A stretch of DNA of 64,000 bases from Bromus sterilis. Taxonomy: Eukaryota; Streptophyta; Magnoliopsida; Poales; Poaceae. This document shows positions 35,512 to 47,131 of the stretch, in pieces. The notes under the pieces are model-generated. The model made no database searches. It had not been told where the DNA came from and saw nothing but the letters and a program-made list of their open reading frames with translations. The stretch is taken from assembly GCA_950022295.1 (NCBI GenBank), contig OX465598.1:8246001-8310000 (forward strand), given 5' to 3'. The position numbers and the translations under genes were made by a program. The number at the start of each line of letters is the position of its first letter. Positions within the stretch are counted from its first letter, which is position 1.

Positions 35512-36912
35512 TTAATTATGATGGTTATTTTGAAACTTATGCCAGATATGCTCGATCAAGTCATTCTTAAGTTGGGTATGTTGTGGACGAGCACGAATAG
35601 TTGCTTTTCTACGCAACACATCAGCGAAACATAGATTACCACCAATAATCACTTCAGGCGGTAGAGCAAATGAAGCCCCTGGATTCTCATTCAAGTCAAT
35701 ATGAACCGTAACCTGCTCCTTCTCATCTTCAACTATCATGTTGTGAAGAATCACACAAGCTAGCATGATCCTACCAACACTCTTCCTCTTCCATAGTCGT
35801 GCTGGCCGGCGAACAATGGTAAAACGGGATTGTAGTACCCCAAACGCACGCTCCACATCTTTCCTTGCCCCTTCTTGGATCTTGGCAAACAACTTATGCT
35901 TATCTGTTTGGGGAAGTGGTATAGTCTTCATGAAGGCAACCCATTCTGGGTATATACCATCCGCAAGGTAGTAACCTGTGCTATACTCGTTCCCATTGAC
36001 CAAAAACTGAACTTGAGGGGCTTCTCCTTACAATGCATCAAAAAACAGTGGGGACTGGTTGAGCACATTAAGATCATTGTTTGACCCAGCAATTCCAAAG
36101 AAAGCATGCCAAATATGAAGGTCCTGGGAAGCAACCGCTTCTAGGACCATCGTTGGTACTCCATAATCCCCACGAGTGAATTGCCCCCTCCATGCTAAAG
36201 GACACTTCTCCCATCGCCAGTGCATGCAATCGATACTTCCTAGCATTCCAGGGAAACCACGAGACTCATTAACATGAAGCAAATGCTCGACATCCTCCCG
36301 TGTGGGGCGTCTCAAGTAATCCCGACCAAACATCGCAATCACACCTCGTGCAAACTTGTCCATACACTCTAATGCAGTGGACTTCCCAATCTTCAAGTAC
36401 TCGTCAAGGGCATCTGCAGGGGTGCCATATGCTAGCATGCGCATGGCTGCGGTACACTTCTGCAATGGTGAGAGCCCTATCCGGCCAGAACAATCTGCCC
36501 TATAAGTGAAATAGGGAGACCACTGACCAAGGGCATTCACAATGCGTAGGAAGAGGTGTTTATTCATGCGAAATCTTGTACGAAACATACTCCCGGGGTA
36601 GAGTGGTTCAGCAGCGAAGTAGTCCTCCACCAAACGTTGATGAGCACCTCCATGATCCCTTCGAATGATCTTCCTTGGACCACTTCGTCGCTGAGAAAAT
36701 CCGGTTGCAAGCCTAGCCTTGATCTTCATTGTGATCCTCTCAGCAAAGGAATCTAGGACACTCTGCTCGGAAACATACTTTTCCATGATTTTGGATGGGG
36801 CTAATTCATCGGAATCATCTGAGTATGTTGATGAATCCGACATGGTGCGTGAGGAAGATGGGTTTGTAGGATGAAAGATGGGTTTGTGTGGATGAGTCTG
36901 AAGATGGGGCAA
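35512..36912 (-). pseudogene. PIF/Harbinger DDE transposase interrupted by one in-frame stop
   Basis: A continuous frame of 467 codons runs from ATG at 36912 (or 36843) to the stop at 35512, with one internal TAA at 36030-36028 (codon 295). All else is intact. The DDE triad is present: Asp228 in GSIDCMHW, Asp280 in SNNDLNVL and Glu354 in DVERAFGVLQ; other family landmarks are YYLADGIYPEW and VILHNMI. The N terminus is Ser/Asp-rich. Because the stop lies between the second Asp and the Glu, the product would be inactive unless the stop is read through. The protein would cut and move the element with ORF1. A single lesion means loss of function was recent. The stop could also be a sequencing error. 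Confidence 0.93.
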
Positions 36913-36943
36913 TATATAGAGGTGTAGGTGGTCTGTGTAGTTG

Positions 36944-37142
36944 GACTACATAATTTTTTGAACTTAATGCATGGTTATCTGGACTGCATTGGTCATGTGT
37001 AGTTGGACTGTTGACTACATAATTTTTTGAACTTAATGCATGGTTATCTGGACTGCATTGTACATGTGTAGTTAGGTTGTTGACTATATAATTTTTCGAA
37101 CTTGATGCATGGTTATATGGACTGCATTTAGTTAAGTCCAAT
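36944..37142. repeat. Three tandem copies of a 69-bp repeat between the Harbinger genes
   Basis: Units begin at 36944, 37013 and 37082 with GACTACATAATTTTTTGAAC or a close variant and contain AATGCATGGTTATCTGGACT. It lies upstream of the transposase start, so it may be part of its promoter or the ORF1 terminator region. Confidence 0.9.
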
Positions 37143-37261
37143 TATACTATTGACTACAACTTCAACTTGTACTCTATTCAACAGACAACAATGTAAGTTA
37201 ACTTGTATTTCAGCACAAAACAATTTCAAAGGTGATAAGACTGAAAAATATATTTAGTACC

Positions 37262-38908
37262 TTAGTCAGATTTGCCAAATAACTTTTCCCTAAAGCACTT
37301 CATTGCCAAAATGTGCTCAGATCTCACATCTTTAGACATCCCAGTCATGTCTTGCATCATCAACGATCGATACGTCTCTAGCATTATAGACTCCTTGTGA
37401 TCTTTTGCTGCAAGGTACGCTAGCTTTCGAGCTTCAAGATTCTCACTAGACACACGCTTTTGTGTCTCTAACATCTCTTTGCGTCCCTCATTTGCAGCAT
37501 TTTGAGCCTCTACAAACTTGCTGAGCTCATCTTCAAGATCTATTATAAAAGCTTCTTCCTTTCTTTTTCGCTTTGGCTCATCCTTCGCTTTCTTACCACC
37601 CATTGGACGCTCATCTTCAACATCATCTAGAGTGAAATGCTGCCCCACATCCTCATCAACACTAAACTTTCTCTTGTCCGGCTCTAAGTCTTCAAGGCGT
37701 TCCAAATAAGCGTCCCATTTTGGTTGCTTTTTTAGAACATCCCAACAATGCTTAAACGTAAATGGCCCATCTTCATTGTGATCTGCTTCATAAGTTTTCA
37801 TCGCCCTATCCATCAAATCTTTATCAGATTCACCACTAGCATACAAAGCATTAGCCTCCTTCCAGCTTGCACAAAACCATGCAACCTTTTTCTTAATTCT
37901 CGCAAAACGATCCTTCACTTGCTTTACTAGCCTTGCCCTGTTTTTTGGGGTATTACTGTTGTAGACAGCAGCAACATCTTTCCAATATTGTTCATTCTTC
38001 TTGTAATTTGAATGGATTGGATCATTTGAATTATTCAACCAAGCACCGACCTGCAATATTCCCAAAAGGGGTTATTGTTGTGCTGGTAGTGAAACACATG
38101 GAGACAAACATGCAAAGATAAACTTACCAATCTGAGATCCTCCTCTTTTGTCCACGGCAAGCGCTTCCCAGTCCTTGCAGAATCGCAACCATTGGTGCCA
38201 TCTCCATCATTGATTGGCAGCGATGAACTCCCATTTTTCATATCTTGTGCAAGGCTTGGTGTGTTCTTTAATAAATTAATAAAACCACCGGGTGGGTAAG
38301 CATCCACTCCCCTGCTCAAAAAAATTTAGATGATCAAACAACTGACTATATAAGCTTCAGAGTTGACTTCTATTTTCACATATTTGAAAAGAATTTGTGT
38401 GCACAAAAGATGTACATAAACTCTTTTCCAATGTACGGTAAAAAAATAAGTTGGCTGCTCTTATATAGGATTACCACAATACAAGTTAACATCACTGAAA
38501 AGATTATGCACGCAATTTACATGGACTAGTGAGTCGTCAGTAGCATACAAGTGATGATTAACTATATTAACCAGAGATGCATAAGCTAGTGCAAACTGAG
38601 AACACATACCATGCTTCTGGGTTGGAGTCGCTAGTACTCCCAGCCATGTGCCAAGGATATGAAGAGCAACCACTTCTGTCAGATGCTGCAGACGAAGGAC
38701 CTTGCGGCCGAGCGAGCCAGTATGACGCAGAGGCTGGTGTGGATTGTGGTGGTTGTGGGGGGATCCAAACGCCTTGCAGCGGCCGTGGGACGAGATGGGG
38801 CGCCGCCGTCGGGACGAGATGGGGCACCGGAGGCGGGATGAGATGGGGCGCCGCCGGGGGGACGAGATGAGGCGCCGGCGCACGCATTCTCTTGGACTGC
38901 TGACCCAT
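37262..38908 (-). CDS. PIF/Harbinger ORF1, Myb/SANT-like DNA-binding protein, 423 aa
   Basis: The accessory protein of Pong/mPing-type elements, which binds transposon DNA and is needed together with the transposase. Exons on the minus strand: 38908-38610, 38311-38128 and 38050-37262, with GT-AG introns and the frame kept throughout. The N terminus is Pro-rich with His-Leu-Val-Pro repeats. A PPGGF motif follows, then a Myb/SANT-like region (RLPWTKEEDLRLVGAWLNNS and on, around residues 150-250) with the expected spaced Trp residues and YWKDVAAVYN. The C-terminal half is charged and coiled-coil-like (PKRKRKEEAF, then EARKLAYLAAKD), as in NAM-associated domains. It appears intact, so it could still be expressed even though the neighbouring transposase is broken. 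The ATG at 38908 is the first that keeps the frame to the 38610 donor; the upstream extent is uncertain. Confidence 0.88.
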
Positions 38909-39278
38909 CTAATTGAAGCAGCGCCGACGGCAGTTCTAGGTTTTGACAGGAGACGATTTGGGAAAAATTGGGGCTTTAGGCTGCGAGCGATTTGGGGGGA
39001 CGCGGGAGGAGGAAGAAGTGCGGGAGGAGAAGATTTGGCGCGCGGGAGGAGGAAGAAGCGCGGGAGGCAGGGAGGAGCACGGGATCGGAAATCGCCGTCG
39101 CTAGCGCCGGCAGCGGGCTGCAAGCGGGCGCAAGTTTATCGTGCCTTGTGCTGTAGCCCGGCGATTAACTAAGCGCCCGTTCCATTCTCTCTCCTTCCTC
39201 TTCTCTCCTCCAGCTCAGATTTTGATGACGTGGAATCGCTTACAGCCTGCTGAGTAGGCTCTATTGTACCTGCTCTTA

Positions 39279-40135
39279 GTGATGAAAACGACTAGGAGGA
39301 GCAACACGACATGGGCATTGGCCATGGTAATTCACATAAGACGGGAAATACGAGGAAAATTTCAAATCTCAAAGCCACTTTGCAATCGTGGGAGAAGCTC
39401 AAAATTCAAATGTTTTGTCACTCGACCTATCTATCGCCTTTATGAGGCAAGTGATGAACATGTGATACGGATAAACAATGTACTTTAGGTGGTCCTGACT
39501 ACTAGTGCTCGTCTAGTCGATGGTTTGTGGTGCTATGAGCCTATGACACAAGTTTGTCCTTTTTTCTTTTTGAAAATAAAGAGGGACAAAACTTGCTCTC
39601 TTGCAATTCTCTCCTTAACTTTGTCCTTCTCATGGTACAGTCTTTTTGCTATTTTCTCAGCAAAACATGAAGAAATATCCTCATCCTTTGATTTTCTCCG
39701 CATAGCTCCCACTCATGCTTACAACAGGAAGATCCCTCAAGGGCATGATGTTGGCGCTCCATAACGGTTCAAATTAGATTTGCATCGCTACCCAGCTTTG
39801 ACGGGTTTAGGGTTTCTTTCACAAGGTTTGAGCTACTTCTGAATCAGACTTCAAAGTTTGAGATTCTGTGTCAAAATGTTTTCGTTTTGCGGGTGCGTCA
39901 AAATGTTTTCTCCTCTCATCAATCTTGTAACATCTGGCTCCATCTATCTAAACCAACATGTAATTTGGGGCTTTGATCATTGAATTTGAACTGAACTAAA
40001 GGTCAAAACTCTTAACTTATTCATTTTATTTTTGCTTTTGGTTGGGTTGCACATATTCCAAGCTTCATGAGCACCACACGTTGAATCTTCTAGCTTGAAT
40101 CTCCTTGATGATTGATGCATAATGTCCTCCCGAGC
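39279..40135. other. Intergenic DNA, no feature recognised
   Basis: Two short ORFs (39264-39488 and 39489-39764, plus) lack family resemblance. No inverted or tandem repeat was noticed. Confidence 0.4.
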
Positions 40136-40143
40136 CTTTCTCC

Positions 40144-40862
40144 CAGGCCCGTACGGGGCGCATGTGCAGGAGGTGCAGCTGCACAGGGCCCTCCAAAAAA
40201 TGGGGCCTCCAAATTAGTTTTTAGTATAGTGATCCACTAATGAAGAAATTAGCCTAATTCATTCGCAAACACAGGAGTAGTTGTTATGGAAAAGTATTTA
40301 GTCTCTGGGAATCGTACCAGGTCCATTTCTCTCCTTTGATTACACTTTGGGAAACACATGCGTTTTACAATCTGCCTTTTGTCTTCCCAATGCCAGCATT
40401 GATGGGGTCACTTGAGGATGCAGCCAAATAGACTTTTCAACATTTGTTTATGTCCATGGTGTTAGTTTATGTATTGGCACACGAAAATGAAAGATTGTCT
40501 TTTAATTAATACAATTGTTTTAACTAATTTGTTCTTTTTGGTGGTTTCATTTTAATGAAAATGGAATAGAGGGGGAATCGTTTTTTTAAATAGCAATTCA
40601 AAATTGTGCTTGGATTTTTCAATGGAGTTAAACTTGGAAGACTTTGTGGAAAGAAACTCCAGAAAGATTGCTAGTTCCAAATAAGATATAGAATCATATA
40701 TATTAATAAGTCATTATTTTGCATTTTGCAATACATAGTTCTTGGAAAAAATGGTGGGCATACGGTAAAATAAAAAAAGCTTATTTCTCAACTATTTTTC
40801 TTAATGACTAGGCCTGAACTTTGATTTTGCACCGGGCCCCCAAATTCCTAGGTACGACCCTG
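40144..40862. mobile_element. Non-autonomous hAT element (719 bp)
   Basis: The ends CAGGCCCGTAC and GTACGACCCTG are imperfect inverted repeats starting with CAG, and an exact 8-bp duplication CTTTCTCC lies on each side (40136-40143 and 40863-40870). Both features define hAT elements. Both subterminal regions carry GGGCC and CC(C/T)CCAAA motifs. There is no transposase. Confidence 0.93.
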
Positions 40863-40870
40863 CTTTCTCC

Positions 40871-42322
40871 GCATCCTGAAAAGAAGGTGATTCGCATCGT
40901 TATCGTGGATGAGCATATCCTCTATATCGAAATCATCGGATTTCGACGATGAAGAAGAGCTCCATATGCCCATCTACAAAATTGTCGTGCCAAGCTCGGC
41001 AAAAATTCCCCCGGGTCCAAAAAAGGTACAAATTCGGCCGAAAAATTACCTTTTCGCAGTGCAAAATCCGGTGCACCGGCCTCATCTTCACCGCGTCAAC
41101 TCCTTTCTTCTTCACCACATCAGCCCTGTCGCCGCCTCCCCGAAAGCAGTTGTGGGTGGCGAAGATGTGGGCGAGCACGGGAAAAGTACGCATTGCTCGA
41201 TGGTTGGCCCTTCTTCTTCACCGCCACCTAGACATGCTTGAAGTAGAACCACGACGAGGCGCTCATGAAGCCAAAGGGGATCAATGGCAGGACGATGAAG
41301 TAGAACCTGCGTCGACGATGATGAAGCAAGATGCCTCACCGAGCCACAAGTTGATGTGTTTTTAAACAAGTGCCATACATGTGCCTCGAAGTCATGATCC
41401 ATGGCGTCACTGATAATCGAGGGCGGCACGGCGCATGCGCTTGACTAGAGACTTGTCATCACCTATGTGGCTTGGTTAAGTTATAAAAAAACTGTCCCCT
41501 TCGGGGATATCCCATAAGTTCAAAAAAAAACTATGTGGCTTGGTTGTGGAGCCAGATCGATACTTGGCCGGTGAGAGTGGGAGGGCTAAGGTTGGAAGGG
41601 GAGAGGAGAGAAGTTATCTTTTGAAAAAATATATTTCACAGTAAATCTAGTAATATGGATACTGTATTCTAGATGTTGATAAAAATTTTTTTATTTTGAT
41701 CAAAGTCTATCCACTTTAACTTTTACAAAACATAACATGCACCACACTATAACTGTGTATAGCAATATAGAGAAATTCTAGCCGCGTGGAATGAACCGCT
41801 AGCCTTGTTATATTAAAAAGCTCATTCTTCAAATCAGATCGCAATATTGAGAGGTGATTTTCCATTAGCAACTCCATTTCGGCGTCGATGGGAGTGGGAA
41901 CGACCGGCATGCACAGCATAGACTTACTAGTTTCATGGAGAAATAGAAAGAGAGAGAGCATATACTATTGGAGTATTTTTCTATTCTGACGTCAGGTTGA
42001 TCCGAAAGACCAAGGCCCAAGGGAAAGGAGGTGCGGAGTGAGTCCCAGTCAGATTTATTGACTGCTTGGGCATTCCATGAAACAGTATATACGGTGTTGA
42101 ATCTATCCTGTATTCGTGTTGCATGTGCACGACGGCGCGGGTCGTGCTGCTCGACCGACCGGTTTGTTTCCATGTAATGTCTCTGTCTGCAGTCCCAGCG
42201 GATCAAGGTGTTCGCGGGGCGACGCACTCTCTCTTCACCGGCATTTGCGCATCAAGGGCCGAGCGGCAACGTCAATGTCAGGCTATGTCAGACTAGCTCC
42301 TGCTAGAAACAGCCTCCCTTGA
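40871..42322. other. 3' flank of the DUF6598 gene, otherwise no gene
   Basis: Apart from the 53-bp retroposed fragment I see only short overlapping ORFs. 40920-41060 contains KKVQIRPKNYL-like codons and may be an old gene remnant, but the frame is short. Confidence 0.35.
41478..41530 (+). mobile_element. 53-bp retroposed fragment, possibly U6-like, with 15-bp target duplication
   Basis: CTATGTGGCTTGGTT occurs at 41463-41477 and 41531-41545. Between them is a short insert ending in nine A residues, the mark of LINE-driven insertion. It contains GTCCCCTTCGGGGATATCC, close to the first bases of U6 snRNA, GTCCCTTCGGGGACATCC. It could instead be a SINE tail. Confidence 0.75.
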
Positions 42323-44389
42323 TCAACAGGTTGGAGGTAGACCACCAACAGCATAGTACTTCATGATACGCGACCAGCTGACAGTAACTTCGAGCTTACA
42401 CGCGCCGCCAAGATCAAGCATACCACGGCTTCGACCTGCATCCAGAGGCGCAAAGGACGCCTTACCCTCTGCCAGAACCTCATCATGGTCGCGACCACCT
42501 CGACGCACCAGGCCATGGACTATCAGCTGCCCATATCTCTCAACAGACACAACACGGCGCGAAAGCTCAATTGTGCCATCAGCAGCAACAGGCGCCTTCT
42601 CTTCTCCAGAATCGAGCAGCAAGACATTCATGTCACCCACACTGCCGATACAGGCGGTGAGCTGGCCACGGGACCCATCTGGCCATGACCCCTTGACAAT
42701 CTTCACAGCGATGGTGGCCTCAACAGAAGAGGCAACAATGCCACATGTTAACTCCAGCGTACTAAGCTTGCTGGTGTAGAGACTGCTGCTCGCACAGGAA
42801 CGAAGCTTGGACTCTCCAAAGCTGACGCATAAATTGATCTTATGACAGCAATAGAAGCGATCGAATACAAGGCTTAGATCGGTGTCCTCAAATTCGGTAG
42901 TTCCCTTCACTTTCAGCATGGCCTCAAAGTACAAATTCCCATCATAGACCACAGCACGGCTAGGACCTGTCAGTACTAAATATGGATCCTGCATACAACA
43001 CAACTGGTTAAGTTGACATCCGAAATGGCATAGAATACTCTTGTTAAGAAAAATTTTACACTGGCAAATGGAAGACTGCAATATAAAACGTAAGATTGAC
43101 TGTCATGCATTCCAGCATGGTGATTGATTATATGGCATAAAGCTATAGAATCTAAAAAATAGTATCCAATCAATCTTCAAAAATTTACACAATTTCCTCA
43201 GGTTTGTCGGTTCGAAATAAATTGAGTTGTCCAATATTTTCTAGATTAAGCGCTGCAGATGGAAGTTTTACAATTGGGAAGCTTGCCCAACTAATAAAGT
43301 TGAATAGTCACATGTCAGGTATATATAAAAATCTCATTGAAAAAGGTAACTGGTTAGAGTTACTTCAATGGACATAACAATAACTGAATAACATGATCTC
43401 TATGTATGGGGTGATAAAACGGACATGATAGGTGGGTGCGCAAAGGATAACAGAAAAATTGCAGTACACTCCACAGCAAGGAGCAAACAAAATAACCTGT
43501 TTAGTGAGGGTTTGGCAGCTGTCCCGCGTGCGGTTGAAGATAATGTTGCGACAGTAATCCACCTTGTCACGCACAGCGACCATACCAAACACATCCAGCG
43601 GCCACTGTAAACCACCATCTAATTCTGCTACCTTGACGGTAAAGATCTGGGTGGTAGGCCTGTGCTCGGTTTTATCGGGCATAGGGTTGTCGGTGAAACA
43701 CATGGCGGGGATACGCGCTGCAGACAAGTCAATTTAGTTAAAGATTACAGACAACAATCCTAGTACTACGACATATGCAAGAACGGATTGAATTGTTGCG
43801 CGGATGTAATCCTAAATCTGCGTATGTGTATCTAGGATGATTGGTTGACGGTGGAGCTTTGCAAATTACAAGAGTGGATGAACACAATTCAATCAATCAA
43901 TAAATCGCACTTACTGTTGCCTTCGATGTCGAAGCCCTTGAACATGTGCCATGTTGCCAGTTTCCTTTCCAATTCCTCGCGGCCAAGGTCATAATCGAGC
44001 TGCCACTGGTCTTTGTTGGGGTCGGTAGGTTCCTCTTCCTCCGGCGATGGTGGCGCCAGGGCTCGCTCCGCCAGGCGTTGCCGCCAGGCCGCGCGCTGCT
44101 CCTCCCTCCTCTCCCTCCTCCACTCCGCGTCTTCCTGCAACAGCGCCGCCCGCCTCTCCTTGGTGAGCTCCTCCGGCACGACCGGAGGCGCGCCGGGGTT
44201 CGCCGCGTTCAGCCTCGCCACCGCGTGCTTTAAACACGCCGCTTCGACCGCCATGTCGATTGAATCCAGCGCCCACGTCGACACCTTCGCCGTCTTGGTC
44301 ATCCCCGCCACCTTCTTCCGCCCTGGCTCCTCTGCCTCGTCCTCGCGTTCTCTCTTGGTCGCCGCCGTGTCCAGGCCCATCCCGCTCAT
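42323..44389 (-). CDS. DUF6598 family protein, three exons, 453 aa
   Basis: A member of the grass-expanded DUF6598 family; its function is unknown. Exons on the minus strand: 44389-43915, 43717-43497 and 42988-42323, with GT-AG introns and an unbroken frame of 453 residues. The first about 158 residues are a charged N-terminal region: basic residues near 13-27, then an Arg/Glu/Ala-rich likely coiled coil around 74-111 (RRERREEQRAAWRQRLAERA), then an acidic patch. The DUF6598 domain starts near residue 182 with TQIFTVKVAEL and contains GGLQWPLDVFGMVAVRD and NIIFNRTRDSCQTL, then DPYLVLTGPSRAVV, which are the family's landmarks. There is no signal peptide. An ATG at 44389 fits the start of the coding GC-rich region; an upstream ATG at 44590 is in frame, but the sequence there does not look like protein. 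Confidence 0.9.
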
Positions 44390-44809
44390 GGAGAGCTGCC
44401 AAGATCGATCGGAGAGAGATAGAGGGAGAGGATGCGGAGATGAAACCCTAGATCTAGCCGGTGAACAAGTGCGTCTGTACGTGCGTTTCGGGGTCGAGTC
44501 CAGACCAGTTGGATGTGGCGAATCCATTTGTTCGTTTTCGGTCCATCCATCACTGATTGGGTGGTCGTTCGTTTTTGGTCCATCGTTCATTGGTTGGGTC
44601 GTCGCGGATAAAAATTTTGTTCTAACGAAACAAAATAAACAAATCGGTGTTCGTTTTTTGTCCGCTGCAATCTAATTCAGACTCAAATCTGCATTCGATC
44701 TGGGATTGTGCGGACACACGCTATGTCCTTCCGTTATCCTCTTGGCCCGCCTATCTGCGTCCAACTCTTTCCGCCATGGAATCCTTAAATCTTCTCTCAC
44801 GCTCTGGCC

Positions 44810-45249
44810 ATGACCGATGCGCAGCCCGTCGCCGACGCCCTAGAGGAGCCCCGCCCCCGTTCCGTCACGATCGGCGCCGGCAAGCCGAAGGAGAAGCGCA
44901 CCCCCAAACACACGAAGAAGGAAGTAAGAATTGATGCATCGTCACTTTCCATACAAAAGACCTTGAAGGGTTTGATTACTCAAAAGAAGTCCTTCTCAAG
45001 CAAGAGAGAAGAAAATGAAGAGGTAAAAAAAAGGGCCAAGGAGACATTCTTTGAGTTTACCAAGAAGAAGGTTGACATTGAAGAGCTCAATGCTCAAGCT
45101 CGAGCCATGAAGATCGCGGCAAAGAAAAACACGGTTGGCAATGAAAGAAGAAGTTAGACATGAAGATCATGACAATGGATATGAGCACTTTAACGCCAAA
45201 GACGAAAAAATGGTTAAAGAAGAGGAAGGCGAAGTTGCTCGAGGAGTGA
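44810..45249 (+). pseudogene. Fragment resembling the C terminus of a Harbinger ORF1 (NAM-associated type)
   Basis: The frame 44810-45157 encodes 115 residues, charged and Lys/Glu-rich, including NEEVKKRAKETFFEFTKKKV. After about 45150 a neighbouring frame continues (MKIMTMDMSTLTPKTKKWLK) and stops near 45249, so a small frameshift seems to separate the two parts. The order (Lys/Glu helix, then a Met-rich segment, then a Lys-rich end) resembles the C-terminal NAM-associated domain of Harbinger ORF1 proteins, but the N-terminal DNA-binding part is absent. It lies divergent from the DUF6598 gene, about 420 bp from its start, and could instead be a small real gene. Confidence 0.4.
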
Positions 45250-45691
45250 TGGTTTACAAGGCCGAGGTCCTCTTTTTGGCACAAACTATGCGGCCTGGGT
45301 GTCGTGGTCATACCTAAGGCATACCCTTAAGTATCACATATCATGGGGTACCCTTAACAAGATAATAAGAATAAGATTGACATATAGCCGAGTCAGGTGT
45401 TACTCGATGATCAAAGTATGATTACGCTTCCGAGTAACAAATAACTCGGAGTGGCATGCTACTCGGACATGAAGCTACCGAGTAACGAGCAACTCGGACA
45501 AGAGGATGGTCAACAGTCACCGAAGCTATACAGTCAAGCATCCCACTACACCCATTATAATACGACTTAATGAAGGACTTTCTATGTTTTAATTAGAAGC
45601 GTTACTCTAACATTATTAGCCATTATTCCCTCTTAATTCCCCGCTCATGTAATGGGGGTGGCACACTCTATATAAGCCACCCCCACCACAG

Positions 45692-46100
45692 TGCGAATTT
45701 CTGGAGGCCGAGCTACACGTAGCCCTTTATTTTGAAAGAATCGTAAAATATATTAAAAAGTTTTGAAAAAATTCGAAAAATAATCTATGAAAACTTATAT
45801 GTATTCCGTATGAACATGTCAAATTTGACTTGAAAATATTGTAATATGAAGTCTGCACAAAAAAAAAATCAACCCAAAACCAACAACAAAAAGGCCCATT
45901 TAAAATCAAATATTTGTCTTTTTTTCATACGCCACATGTGAAAGTATAATGGCATGAAAATTTGCACATATGTCATATACATGTGTATATATATTCATAA
46001 AAAAATTCAATGCTTTTTAAATAATATAAAATACATTTTATGACTTGTTCAAACTAAAGGGCTACGTGTAGCTCGGTCTACGTTAGCATTATCCGACCCC
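45692..46100 (+). repeat. Inverted-repeat element, full copy
   Basis: It has inverted termini containing CCGAGCTACACGTAGCCC and GGGCTACGTGTAGCTCGG about 350 bp apart, with AT-rich DNA between. A second copy in the opposite orientation lies at 47303-47530. It has the structure of a MITE; I cannot assign the superfamily because the exact ends and target duplication are unclear. Confidence 0.75.
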
Positions 46101-46360
46101 CACCATCACTACAGGGCGACTCTCTCTCGCTCTTCTTCTTTCCCACTTCTTCTTCCTCTCCCATGGAAATGATCCCATGCATATCTTGTTCATACAAAGA
46201 TAAGGAAAAGCTCCTCCGGGAGCACGAGACGTAGGGTTTTATCTCCTCCGCGAGAGTCCCGAACTCGATAAAATTGTCTGCGTCACCCGTTTGCATCTCG
46301 ATAGATCATGCTTCGTTTATACCCCCTCTCTCTATTGTCAGGATTATATCCACGACACTG

Positions 46361-46510
46361 GGCGCGTCCTGACCTTAATATTTGTTGTAAACTGTGAACT
46401 GCGTAGCCTGAGCGCGTCCTGACCTTCATATTTGTTGTAAATTGTGAATTGCGTAGCCTAGGCACGTCCTGACCTTTGTTTTTTGGTGTGAATGCGACTT
46501 GGGTGTCCCG
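46361..46510. repeat. Three 50-bp tandem repeats
   Basis: GGCGCGTCCTGACCTT (46361), AGCGCGTCCTGACCTT (46411) and GGCACGTCCTGACCTT (46461) start units at exact 50-bp spacing, each also containing TTTGTTGTAAA or a variant. Degenerate pieces with GTCCTGACCT and GTGTCCCGGCC go on to about 46600. Confidence 0.85.
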
Positions 46511-46599
46511 GCCACTGTTTCGCGTGCTATTTCGTGGCCTGGGGTGTGTCCTGACCTATAAACCATGAACTATGCGGACTGGGGGTGTCCCGGCCGTTG

Positions 46600-47131
46600 A
46601 ATTTCTTCGAACTGTGCCATGCCATGGCATAAATTTGGCACGAGCTTTGGCATCGATGGCCCCTGGCCAAAATGCGTCATGCCGCACCGTTGGGCGAAGC
46701 GACCCAGGAAGGGTGTGCAGTGTGTGGACATCGATCTGTTTGGCGACCTAAACGGACAAAACGCGGACAATATGGTTGTCTGTTTGGATCAGCCCGCTGG
46801 AGTTGCTCTTAGAGCCACAGCGCACGCCAAAATGCTAAACGGGTCAATATGGCACCGTGCACGGCGCACGTTTAATAAAAAACGTTCGGATCGAATCAGT
46901 ATGCAGATTTACACCTCACATCCAAGCACCATATATTTACTAAACGTATCTGATGAACAATTCGTTTAATCCTTATACCTTTAAAAAATATTATTATTAA
47001 ACATTATGAAGCTTATGTATTAAAAAATAAAAGATGAACATGTACCGACCTGGCCCGTGTGCCTGGCCTCGCGGACCAAGGATGGCTCAGGGTGGACGGG
47101 TAAATTTTTCTCAAGCATCCTTATATATATA
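46600..47131. other. Intergenic DNA with a Harbinger-associated repeat fragment
   Basis: 46700-46815 contains ACCTAAACGGACAAAACGCG and GCTGGAGTTGCTCTTA, matching a very common wheat-tribe repeat. No gene is seen. Confidence 0.4.

Larger units (their letters stand above)
34764..39275 (-). mobile_element. Complete PIF/Harbinger (Pong-like) transposon, 4,512 bp
   Basis: Imperfect terminal inverted repeats: the left end begins GAGCAAGGACAATAG and the right end, inverted, begins GAGCAGGTACAATAG; both continue to a shared GGCTGTAAGC about 30 bp in. TTA flanks both sides (34761-34763 and 39276-39278), the expected 3-bp target site. The element carries the two genes typical of this superfamily, both on the minus strand: a Myb/SANT-like ORF1 (37262-38908) and a DDE transposase (35512-36912). 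This is the best-preserved DNA transposon in the window. Confidence 0.95.

Noticed and set aside
38461..39123. 220-codon minus-strand ORF overlapping ORF1 exon 1
   Set aside because: A different frame (38908-38610) splices in register to the Myb-like exons; this one is a GC shadow with Ser/Arg runs.
44013..44675. 220-codon ORF antisense to the DUF6598 first exon
   Set aside because: Mirror of a GC-rich exon; no homology and no splice support.
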